From: Microbacterium karelineae
GTDB taxonomy: Bacteria > Actinomycetota > Actinomycetes > Actinomycetales > Microbacteriaceae
NCBI RefSeq assembly: GCF_009745985.1
Contig: NZ_WFIX01000171.1
Location: 310,001-374,000, forward strand
Direction: 5' to 3'
DNA: 64,000 bases
Positions 41,301 through 49,028 of the stretch are shown in pieces (within the stretch, counting starts at the first letter, position 1; each line of letters starts with the position of its first letter). Below the pieces are notes generated by a model. That model saw nothing but the letters and a program-made list of their open reading frames with translations. It had not been told where the DNA came from and ran no database searches. The position numbers and the translations under genes were made by a program.

Positions 41301-41331
41301 GGCGCCCCGCCCGGGTGCGGGGCGGGGCGCC
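41301..41331. terminator. 12-bp stem-loop between Opp-type binding protein and permease
   Basis: Arms 41301-41312 and 41320-41331 are perfect with a 7-base loop. It lies in the 75-base gap between the binding-protein stop and the DppB-like start, as at the three other binding-protein/permease junctions of the window. Confidence 0.8.
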
Positions 41332-41353
41332 TCAGGCGGCGGTCAGCCGGCCG

Positions 41354-43312
41354 TCACTCGCCGTGGAAGGCGAACTGGGCGGGGTGGGCGTATCCGAGCT
41401 CGCGGTATTCGTCCGAGAGCACGAAGCCGTCCGGCACGTTGTAGACGGCGTCGCTCACGGCGAAGAGCGTCGGCGTCGGCCCCGTGTAGCCGATGACCCA
41501 CTGGTTCTCGGCGTGCAGCTCGACGATCCGCTCGGCGTGCTCGTCGACCTCGGCACGCTCGGTCGCGGACGACAGCGCGGCCCACACATCCCACATCTCC
41601 TGGATCGGATCGGTCGCCGCGACGTCGAGCGTCGGCTCGCACGTCGCCTCGTATGCGCATCCCCACTGCGAGTACCAGGCGCCCGTCGACACGCTGCGCA
41701 GCGGCACGACGGTGTCCGGGCGCAGGGCGGGCGAGATCCCGCCCACGGGGAACGCCGTCGTCGCCATGTGCTCGTTCGCGAGCAGCTTCGTGTCGAGCGT
41801 GCCGCGGTCGACGAGCTGGATGTCCGTGCGGATGCCGACGGCCTCGAGGTAGTGCTTCAGTAGCTCCTCGAACTCGCCCGCCTGCGCGGCATCGGACTGC
41901 TGCAGGATCTCGAAGACGAACGGATCCCCGTCCGGCAGGGTGCGCCACGCACCGTCGCGTTCGAGGCCCATCTCATCGAGCAGCTCGTTCGCGCGGTCGA
42001 CGTCGTATTCGGCCCACTTCTCGGCCCAGCCGTCTTGGAAGAACGCACCGTTCTCGCTCACCGACGCCTGGCGCGGCTCGCCCAGGCCGAGCGTGAGGAT
42101 CTCCGAGAGCTCACCGCGGTCGACCGCGACCGACACCGCCTCGCGGAAGCGCGCGTCCTGGAAGACCTCGCGCAGGGCGGGATCCGCGACCGTCTGGTTG
42201 ATCTGCAGGCCGTTCGAGTACCAGTCGGCGCTCTCCCACTGCAGCACCCGATAGCCGCCGGCCGCCTCGTTCTCCTTCAGCGTCGTGAAGTCCTGGAAGC
42301 CGAAGGACGTGATGTCGTAGTGCCCCGACATCGTCTCGAGCAGGATGTGGCTGTCGTCCTGCACGGTCTCGAGCACGATCTCGTCGATGTACGGCAGCTG
42401 GTTGCCCTCCGCATCGGCCTTCCAGTAGTAGGGATTGCGCTCCCACGTGATCCGCTCGGCGTTGCGGTCGTCCTGCGCGACCCATGGGCGCAGGGTCGGG
42501 CGCTCAGGGTAGATCCAGGAGTAGTAGGTGATCTGCTCGTACCAGCTGGCGAGGTCCGAGAAGCCGTGGTCCTCGGCGACCTCGAGCGCGGCATCCTCGC
42601 CGATGAACTCGTCGAGGACCGTCTCGAGGTAGTGCTTCGGCGCGAACATCCACTTCGCGTCGATCGCGAGCCGGTCGAGGAACATGACCCGCGGATCCGC
42701 GAACGTCACGGTGAAGGTGTGGTCGTCGACCTTCGCGACCTCGGCCATCGTGCGCTCGCCCGTCTCCGGGTTCGTCGAGTAGAACGCGTCGTACACGCTG
42801 CGCTGGAACAGCTCGGGCACCATCACGCTCTCCCACCAGAAGAGCACGTCGTCGGCCGTGAAGTCGACGCCGTCCGACCACTTCATGCCCTCGCGCAGGT
42901 GGATCGTGAACTCGGTCGAGTCGTCGTTCACCTCGTATCCCTTGGCGACGTTCGGTTCGACGGATCCGTCCTCGGCGAAGCGGAACAACGCCTCCTCGGT
43001 GATCTTCTCGATACCCCACGGCGAGTCGGGCCCCATCCACGGCATGTTCCACGTGCCGCCGTACTCGCCGATCCGCTCGACGACGGGTTCGACCATGATG
43101 TCGTCGACGGCGGGCATGCGCTCGTCGAGCGCGGGCAGCTCGCCCGCCTCGACCTGAGCGGCGAGGTCCGGCGCCTGTGTCAGCGCGGCGGCGGAGTCGA
43201 GCTGCGGCGCCTGCTCGGCGGCGCCCGAGTCCGAGCTCGTCGGCGTGCAGCCCGTGAGCGCGACGGCGCCCACGACGAGCGCACCGAGCGCGGTCTTCCC
43301 CAGAAGTTTCAT
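41354..43312 (-). CDS. Family 5 ABC importer substrate-binding lipoprotein
   Basis: A 652-residue family 5 (DppA/OppA-fold) binding protein, larger than the usual 520-560 residues. It has a signal peptide with lipobox ALTGC and a Ser/Ala linker. Landmarks are YGGTWNMPWMGPDSPWGIEK, FTIHLREGMKWSDGVDFTADDVLFWWE, FQDARFREAVSVAVDRGELS and LQINQTV. The W-rich N-terminal region (GTWNMPW) is typical of members that bind oligosaccharides rather than peptides. The ATG at 43312 has a GAGGGGATCTCG site. It heads the Opp-type operon and is divergent from a lacI gene at 43542, its probable regulator. Confidence 0.9.
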   Translation of the reverse strand: MKLLGKTALGALVVGAVALTGCTPTSSDSGAAEQAPQLDSAAALTQAPDLAAQVEAGELPALDERMPAVDDIMVEPVVERIGEYGGTWNMPWMGPDSPWGIEKITEEALFRFAEDGSVEPNVAKGYEVNDDSTEFTIHLREGMKWSDGVDFTADDVLFWWESVMVPELFQRSVYDAFYSTNPETGERTMAEVAKVDDHTFTVTFADPRVMFLDRLAIDAKWMFAPKHYLETVLDEFIGEDAALEVAEDHGFSDLASWYEQITYYSWIYPERPTLRPWVAQDDRNAERITWERNPYYWKADAEGNQLPYIDEIVLETVQDDSHILLETMSGHYDITSFGFQDFTTLKENEAAGGYRVLQWESADWYSNGLQINQTVADPALREVFQDARFREAVSVAVDRGELSEILTLGLGEPRQASVSENGAFFQDGWAEKWAEYDVDRANELLDEMGLERDGAWRTLPDGDPFVFEILQQSDAAQAGEFEELLKHYLEAVGIRTDIQLVDRGTLDTKLLANEHMATTAFPVGGISPALRPDTVVPLRSVSTGAWYSQWGCAYEATCEPTLDVAATDPIQEMWDVWAALSSATERAEVDEHAERIVELHAENQWVIGYTGPTPTLFAVSDAVYNVPDGFVLSDEYRELGYAHPAQFAFHGE

Positions 43313-43541
43313 CGAGATCCCCTCGTCGAGAGTCGTCATTCGCGTGCGGCCCGTCCGGCCGTGCGACGCTCACGCTAGGGAGCGGATCGGACGCGCACGG
43401 GAACGGATCCTGTCCCCTCGGGGAACGTGCCCGGGGGTTCCGGGGTGAATGAAGCACGCCAGGGTGCACGGCGGTGAACGCTTCGTGAACGGATCCGGAC
43501 CGCGGCGTGGTGCCGGATCGCTGGCGCATACGCTCGTGCGC

Positions 43542-44549
43542 GTGGAGGAACCGCGCGCGACGCTCAGGGACGTGGCCGGGCGCGCCGGCGTGTCCACGAC
43601 CGCCGCCTCGCTCGCGCTGCGCGGCAGGCCCGGGGTCTCCGAGGCGACGCGGCAGCGGATCCTCGTCGCCGCGAGCGAGCTCGGCTACCGCGCTCCCGCC
43701 CGCCGCGATACCACCGCCGAGCGCCGCGTCGTCGGCGTGCTGCTGCGCGACATCGTCAGCACCTACTCACACGACGTCGTCGCCGGGCTCGAGGAGATGG
43801 CGCGCGACACGGGGCTCGAGATCGTCCTCGAACACGGCAGCGGAGAGGAGCGTGCCCTCGACGGCAAGCTCGCGTCCCTGCGCCGTATCGCGACCGACGG
43901 GATCGTCGTCATCAGCACCGCGATCGGGCCCGACACACTGAGGGCGGCAGCCCGCGAGATCCCGATCGTCGTCGTCGGCAGCCTCGCGGATCCCGTCGCC
44001 GGCGTCGACGTCGTCTGCAACGACGACGAGCACGGTGCGCGCCTCGCGGTGCGCCACCTGCTCGACCTCGGCCACACCCGCATCGCGCACCTCACCCGCG
44101 GCACCGAGCCCGGATCCGCGGCCGGGCGCCGCCGCGACGGCTTCGCCGACGAGATGGCGCGCGCCGTCCCGGGGATCCCGCCGCAGGTCGAGGGCGGATC
44201 ACACGAGCGCCGCGGCCCCGCGACGCGCTACCTCGTGCACGCGATGCGGCACGAGAAGAACCCGCCGACGGCGGTGTTCACCGAGACCGACCGCCTCGCG
44301 ATCGACCTCATCGGGGCGTGCGGGGACGCGGGCCTGCGCGTGCCCGACGATGTCAGCATCGTCGGCTACGACTCGACGAGCATCTGCGAGATGATCCGCC
44401 CGCGCCTGACGAGCGTCAGCCAGCCGCGCCAGGACATGGGCCGCTCGGCGTTCCGGCTGCTGCAGGAACGCCACGAGGGCCGGACACAGGACCGCCGCGT
44501 GGTCCTGCGCCCGACCCTCCACGTCCGGGGGTCGACCGCGGCGGTCTAG
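43542..44549 (+). CDS. LacI-family regulator of the Opp-type importer operon
   Basis: A 335-residue LacI/GalR protein: helix-turn-helix TLRDVAGRAGVSTTAASLAL followed by VSEATRQRILVAASELGY, then a core with VVGVLLRDIVSTYSHDVVAGL, DDVSIVGYDSTSICEMIRPRL and SVSQPRQDMGRSAFRLL. It is divergent from the family 5 binding-protein gene, which suggests it controls that operon. The GTG at 43542 was chosen because a TACGCT box (43529-43534) ends 7 bases before it, as for other probably leaderless genes here; the longer frame from 43449 crosses the promoter. No operator with the GCAAGCG core was found in the 230-base gap, so its site may differ. Confidence 0.88.
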   Translation: MEEPRATLRDVAGRAGVSTTAASLALRGRPGVSEATRQRILVAASELGYRAPARRDTTAERRVVGVLLRDIVSTYSHDVVAGLEEMARDTGLEIVLEHGSGEERALDGKLASLRRIATDGIVVISTAIGPDTLRAAAREIPIVVVGSLADPVAGVDVVCNDDEHGARLAVRHLLDLGHTRIAHLTRGTEPGSAAGRRRDGFADEMARAVPGIPPQVEGGSHERRGPATRYLVHAMRHEKNPPTAVFTETDRLAIDLIGACGDAGLRVPDDVSIVGYDSTSICEMIRPRLTSVSQPRQDMGRSAFRLLQERHEGRTQDRRVVLRPTLHVRGSTAAV

Positions 44550-44599
44550 GTGTATGAGGGTGTGACGTTGGTGACGCGTGAGTGGACGCGAGTGGCGGG

Positions 44600-44795
44600 C
44601 GGGCGACGACGCGGCGATGGAGAGCTTCTTCTCCAAGTTGCGGAGCTACGTCTCGCGATCCTCCACTGGGTCGAAGCGACCTATCACAGGCGTCGTCGTC
44701 AACGGCTGCCAGGGAAGTTGGCCCCGGCGGAGTACGAGGACCACCTTGAGACCGGCCGTCGTTCTGGCGGCATAGGGAACGGAGTCAACCGAACC
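44600..44795 (+). mobile_element. IS3-family transposase C-terminal relic
   Basis: Pieces of an IS3-type OrfB integrase end are recognisable: DDAAMESFFSKL in one frame (about 44605-44640), then ELRLAILHWVEATYHRRRRQ and GKLAPAEYEDH in another (about 44640-44745), and a short tail back in the first frame. Roughly a dozen expected residues between the first two blocks are missing, and there is no N-terminal part. The bases after it (GTCAACCGAACC near 44785) resemble the right end of such elements. It is an old fragment with frameshifts, not a gene. Confidence 0.7.
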
Positions 44796-45098
44796 TTCAA
44801 CAGGCCCGTCTTAGTCACTTCGGTTCGCAGCGGTGAGCTGATCCCAGGTATGGTCCTCGGCCAGATCACTGCGAACGAAGCGAAACTGAACGGTCTCGAT
44901 GGCGTCGGTCGCAGCACTTCCGGCCGAGCGCGCAAGCCCACATGCGACGCCCTCGGTGGAGCCGCGCTTGGAGTAGGTCGGCGGGCCAGACAACTCGTAT
45001 CCGGGACGGATCTTCGCACTCTACGCCACGCTCACTGCTGCCGAGTCAGGCGGGGATGCGGATGTTCTCCTGGCTGGCACCGACCCAACGCTTGCCGA
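44796..45098. other. Gene-free stretch between two IS relics
   Basis: About 300 bases with lower GC than the flanks. The minus strand is open for about 70 codons (from 45020 down to 44811, containing RFVRSDLAEDHTWDQL), but there is no start codon context, ribosome site or family resemblance that I recognise. Probably remnant DNA left between the insertions. Confidence 0.5.
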
Positions 45099-45648
45099 CT
45101 AGGGTGTGCCCCATAGAGGTCGGGGAACGGAACTGAGCCCCGGGAAGGGTGTCTCGTTTCCAACTCCTCTCCGATGATCGGTGCCGATGCGGGATCGCGT
45201 GGCGCGACCTGCCGCGAGATTTCGGCCCGTGGCAGACCGTCTGGCGATACCACCGGAACCTCGCCTGCGATGGCACCTGGGTCCAGACCCGCCAGAGGCT
45301 GCTGGCGGCCGACCGAGACGGGAAGATCGGCTGGTCCGTGTCGGTGGACTCCACGATCATCCGTGCGCATCAGCACGCGACGAACGCCACGCACCTCCCA
45401 GAGTGCCGGATCGAACGACACGGATCCGGCCGTCGAGTCGCCTGATCACGCGATCGGCCGCTCCTGTGGCGGCCTGTCGCCGAAGATCCACCAACTCGTC
45501 GACAGCCACGGCCTGCCGCTGGTGATCGCGATCGTTCCGAGCCAGTCCAGCGACGCGCTACGACAAGCTCGCGAGCATGTTCCGCGCCGCGGTGGTCCTC
45601 AATTCCGCGATCGCCTGGTCCCAGCGATACCTCTGAGACACGCTCTAG
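45099..45648 (+). mobile_element. IS5-family relic with internal deletions
   Basis: A degraded IS5-type element of about 550 bases. Imperfect terminal inverted repeats match at 11 of 15 positions (45099-45113 CTAGGGTGTGCCCCA and 45634-45648). Inside are transposase pieces: RFQLLSDD, then CGIAWRDLPRDFGPWQTVW, VSVDSTIIRAHQHATN, a frameshift near 45400, DHAIGRSCGGLSPKIHQLVD, and finally a jump to RYDKLASMFRAAVVLN with a stop near 45637. About 35 residues near the N-terminus and most of the DDE C-terminal half are missing. It cannot be active, but the retained ends are compatible with mobilisation in trans in the past. Confidence 0.75.
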
Positions 45649-46409
45649 CGGAAGTGCCCGCGCTCGAGGTGGCTGGCGAAGCCGGCGTCGTGGATCGACA
45701 CGTTCGCGTCGCCGAGGTCGACCGTCGTGAGGGCGTCGCGCGCCGCGTCCGTGAGGTCGTCCCAGCCGATGAGCGGCTGTGTGCCGCCCACGTTCTCCGT
45801 CTCCCAGATCGTGTGGTTGAGCGGCCACGTGTGGAAGTAGGCGATCGTCGGATGCGTGCCCTCGGTGTTCGCGGCCGTCGCGTCGACGTGGCTGTACTCG
45901 CCGTGGCGGAAGAACGAGATCTTCTCGATCTGCGGATCCGCCGCGTACGGGTCGTCGACCCAGACGAGCACGTGCTCCCAGTCGTGCCGGTGTCCGAAGC
46001 CCGACGACGGGGAGTCCTTCGGGAAGTACCAGGCGTACATGATCGCGTAGTCGTCGCCGTTCCAGCCGGCACGCGTGTACACCTGGCCGGTGCTGCTGTC
46101 GCAGTCGCCGCTCGAGGATCCGCTGGGTGCGAGCCCGCCGCCCGTGTTGCCCGCCGCGTCGACGACCGGGAACGGCACGCAGCCCGTGCGCACCTCGAGG
46201 AACGGCTGGAACCGCTCCGCGAGCCGCTGGTCGAGCGTCGTGGGCGCGACCTCGGCGAAGCCGACGATCTGATCGTGGCCGATGACCTGTCCCTGCGCCT
46301 GCACCTGCTCGCTCATGGCGACCTCCTCCGTCTCCGCGGCCTGCGCGGCGGATCCCGCGCCGATCGCGATCCCCGCCGCGATGATCGCGGCGGCTGCTGC
46401 TCGTCTCAT
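45645..46409 (-). CDS. NLP (Nep1-like, NPP1) family secreted protein
   Basis: A 254-residue exported protein. Residues 1-25 are a signal peptide (AAAAAIIAAGIAIGAGSAAQA, cleavage near AQA-AE). The NPP1 domain follows, with the heptapeptide GHRHDWE in FGHRHDWEHVLVWVDD, two cysteines in the N-terminal half (RTGCVPFP and GDCDSSTG), AWYFPKD and FHTWPLNHTIW. NLPs from microbes bind plant sphingolipids and lyse dicot cells or act as immune elicitors; the conserved His/Asp/Glu needed for metal binding are present. The ATG at 46409 has AGAGGGAGAG before it. The stop codon lies inside the terminal repeat of the IS5 relic, so an insertion may have set the present C-terminus. Confidence 0.88.
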   Translation of the reverse strand: MRRAAAAAIIAAGIAIGAGSAAQAAETEEVAMSEQVQAQGQVIGHDQIVGFAEVAPTTLDQRLAERFQPFLEVRTGCVPFPVVDAAGNTGGGLAPSGSSSGDCDSSTGQVYTRAGWNGDDYAIMYAWYFPKDSPSSGFGHRHDWEHVLVWVDDPYAADPQIEKISFFRHGEYSHVDATAANTEGTHPTIAYFHTWPLNHTIWETENVGGTQPLIGWDDLTDAARDALTTVDLGDANVSIHDAGFASHLERGHFR

Positions 46410-46569
46410 GTCTCTCCCTCTCGTCGGGCCGTCTGTGCGGGATCCACACCAGCAGGTCCGCGTGACGGGAGGGGCGCGCGCGGCGGAACGGATCACGAAC
46501 TCGCGGCGGAGAGCCGCGCGCGGGTTCAGTGATAGCGACCGAATGCGAACGGGAGGTGACGCGCCCCGG

Positions 46570-48909
46570 TCAGCGCAGGTCGCGGATCCGTTCGGAGCGG
46601 ATCCGCGCGCCGGCGATCTCGAGCACGGGCCGCGTGGCGCGCGGGCGGACGCGCGGGTCGACGTGGACGGCGGACGCCGGATCCCAGGCGAAGGCGACGA
46701 GCCGCAGCTCCTCGGCCGCGATCTCGCGCCGATACGGCGTGAGATCCACCTCGAGCAGGCGGCCTGACCAGAACTGATCCGTGACGAGGGTGTCGCCGGC
46801 GTACAGGCGCAGCGCGTCGCCTGTCCAGTCGATCTCGAGGATCGCGCGGTGCGCGCCCTCGAAGACCGCGTCCGGCACGTCGATGCGCACGGGCTCGAGC
46901 CGGGCGAAGTCGGCGTCGTCGGGGGCCGACAGCCGCCCCGCGTCGCCGCCCGTGCGGACGGGCGCCGCGACGGGCCGCGGCGTCGGCACGGCGACGGGCG
47001 TGACGGCGCGCGGGTCCGCCGCGATCGCGCAGGGGCGCAGAACGCCCTCGCCGCTCTCGGCGCCTGCAAGCGGCGGCCAGGAGTGCAGGATCGTGTCGGC
47101 TTCGGGCGCGACGACGCGGAAGGATCCGTCGAACCACCCCGCCCCCGGCCAGATGACGACCGTCTCGCGGCCGTCGATCAGCCCCTTCCACAGCCCCGAC
47201 GCGGCCTGTTCGTCGAGGAACACGAAGGTCGTCTCGCGCACCCGCACCTCGCACCCGATGCCGGGCGTCGCGTCGGGCGTCGCGACGAGCACGCCGCCGA
47301 GGCGCGCCGTCGCGGCGCCGCGCACCTCCTGCGCTGAGACGCCCTCGAGCTGGAGCTCGACCGGCATGCCCGCGCACGCGCGGAGGAACACGACGGGGCC
47401 GTCCGCCCCGTCGATCTCGACGATCGGCTGCGCCGTCGCGGTCACGGCGTCGATGCCGCCGAGGCGCTGCCGCACGGGCCACGCGGTGTACGTCCCCGAC
47501 GACAGAGTGACAGGGCGCGTCGGGAACTCGATCGTCCGATCGGCGAGCTCGACGGCGAACCGGACGCCGTCGACATCGGGCAGCGGCTCGGCCGCCGGCT
47601 GATGGGCGCCGACGAACAGCCAGGCGCTCTCGCCGTCACCGCGCACGGCCCATCGCACGGGATCCTGCGGCGGCACGATCGCGCGGTGCGGCGCGATCAT
47701 GTGCCCGTACTGGGCGAGCATCAGGTGCTGCAGGCGCAGCGCGTGGAAGTGCGGCCGCTGCCGCCCATCGGCCCCGAGCGGGGCGAAGAAGTCGTAGTCG
47801 CGGACGGGCACGTCGTTCGGGTATCCCGTCGCCTGCGATTCCTGCGTCGTCGACAGCTCGCCCGTCACGTGTCGCCCACCGTGGAAGAGGTAGAAGCCCT
47901 GCCACGAGGATCCGCTGCCGATCTTCGTCAGCGCGAGAGCGGCGACGTCGTCCGAGTCGACGAGGGGGCGCCGGTGGTAGGCGACGGTCATGCCGCCGCC
48001 GAGCTCGCACGTCGCATACGGCCAGGGATCGGATCCGGCGCCCGGCGCCTCGTCGGGCAGCGGCGCCTCGCGCAGATCCGCGCCGACCGTGAGGTCGTCG
48101 CGCACATCGCTGAAGGTGAAGTGCGTGCGCCCGAACGCCGGCCAGCCCGTGTCCGCCTCCTCCCAGAAGCCGTCGGAGTATCCCGCGTAGACGGGCAGCA
48201 CGTCACCCTCAGGCAGCTCCGCGCCGCCCCAGCCTGTCGCGGTCCACAGGGGAACCCGGATCCCCGCGTCCTCGGCCATCCGCCGCAGCGTGCGGATGTG
48301 GTCGGGCCGGTCGTAGAGCTCGTTCTCGACCTGCATGCCGACGACGGGCCCGCCCTCGGCATGCAGGAGGCCGCGCAGCTGCGCGGCGATCTCGTCGATC
48401 CATCCCCGCACGATGTCGAGATAGGCGGGATCGTCGGTGCGGTGCGCCACCGGCAGCGCCTGCAGCCAGTCGGGGAAGCCGCCGTTCCGGGTCTCGCCAT
48501 GCGCCCACGGACCGATGCGCACGACCACGTCGAGCCCGACGTCGTGCGCCGTCTCGACGAAGCGGCGCAGGTCGAGGTCGCCGTCCCACCGCACCCGCCC
48601 GCGGCGCTCCTCGTGCAGGATCCACAGCACGTATGTCGCGACGACCGTCACGCCGCCGGCGCGCATCTTCGCCAGCTCATCGCGCCACCTCTCGGCCCGG
48701 TCGCGGCTGAAGTGGTATTCGCCCATGACCGGGATCCACGGCGCACCGCCCCGCGTGAGGTGCGTCTCGCACACCGCTATGCGGCCGTCCGCACCCGCCG
48801 GATCGCCCATGTCGAGCGGGGCGGGCGCGGGATCCGCGTGGCGCGGGACGCGGATCGCGAGAGGAAGATGAGAGAGGGGCTCGTGATCGACGGCATCCGG
48901 GCGACTCAT
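46570..48909 (-). CDS. GH35 beta-galactosidase
   Basis: A 779-residue glycoside hydrolase family 35 enzyme. The barrel begins near residue 58 (WIPVMGEYHFSRDRAERWRD), with the acid/base Glu in GMQVENELYDRP near residue 195 and the nucleophile Glu in ATCELGGGMTVAYHRRP near 300. Beta-sandwich domains follow to the C-terminus. No signal peptide is visible, so it acts inside the cell on imported galacto-oligosaccharides such as pectic galactan fragments. The first 45 residues are Pro/Ala-rich and could be partly leader if a later start is used; the ATG at 48909 has only a weak site. It follows the unassigned gene at 49029 on the same strand, with a hairpin between. Confidence 0.88.
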   Translation of the reverse strand: MSRPDAVDHEPLSHLPLAIRVPRHADPAPAPLDMGDPAGADGRIAVCETHLTRGGAPWIPVMGEYHFSRDRAERWRDELAKMRAGGVTVVATYVLWILHEERRGRVRWDGDLDLRRFVETAHDVGLDVVVRIGPWAHGETRNGGFPDWLQALPVAHRTDDPAYLDIVRGWIDEIAAQLRGLLHAEGGPVVGMQVENELYDRPDHIRTLRRMAEDAGIRVPLWTATGWGGAELPEGDVLPVYAGYSDGFWEEADTGWPAFGRTHFTFSDVRDDLTVGADLREAPLPDEAPGAGSDPWPYATCELGGGMTVAYHRRPLVDSDDVAALALTKIGSGSSWQGFYLFHGGRHVTGELSTTQESQATGYPNDVPVRDYDFFAPLGADGRQRPHFHALRLQHLMLAQYGHMIAPHRAIVPPQDPVRWAVRGDGESAWLFVGAHQPAAEPLPDVDGVRFAVELADRTIEFPTRPVTLSSGTYTAWPVRQRLGGIDAVTATAQPIVEIDGADGPVVFLRACAGMPVELQLEGVSAQEVRGAATARLGGVLVATPDATPGIGCEVRVRETTFVFLDEQAASGLWKGLIDGRETVVIWPGAGWFDGSFRVVAPEADTILHSWPPLAGAESGEGVLRPCAIAADPRAVTPVAVPTPRPVAAPVRTGGDAGRLSAPDDADFARLEPVRIDVPDAVFEGAHRAILEIDWTGDALRLYAGDTLVTDQFWSGRLLEVDLTPYRREIAAEELRLVAFAWDPASAVHVDPRVRPRATRPVLEIAGARIRSERIRDLR

Positions 48910-48961
48910 CCGTTCATGCTCCCATCACCCTCCGTCCGCTCTTCACTCGAAGCGTCGTTCC

Positions 48962-49016
48962 GAGGCGAGGCGAGATCGCCGAGAATCGCGGAATCCGGCG
49001 GAGATCGCCTTGTCTC
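48962..49016. repeat. Imperfect inverted repeat upstream of GH35 (family H, copy 2)
   Basis: Arms 48962-48973 and 49005-49016 match at 10 of 12 positions. On the minus strand the arm reads GAGACAAGGCGATCTC, as at 27036. It lies between the stop of the gene at 49029 and the GH35 start. Confidence 0.5.
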
Positions 49017-49028
49017 AGCGCATCGTCC

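Noticed and set aside
43380-43541. LacI operator between the family 5 binding-protein gene and its divergent lacI
   Set aside because: Only weak partial palindromes (around GAACGCTTCGTGAACG) are present, without the GCAAGCG core found elsewhere, so no site is annotated.
44811-45020. About 70-codon minus-strand open stretch between the IS relics
   Set aside because: No start codon with a ribosome site, no family resemblance, and flanked by decayed elements. Kept only as a gene-free region note.
45645-46409. NLP gene as a recent horizontal acquisition
   Set aside because: It has normal GC and several GGATCC sites, like native genes, so recent transfer is not supported despite the IS neighbours.
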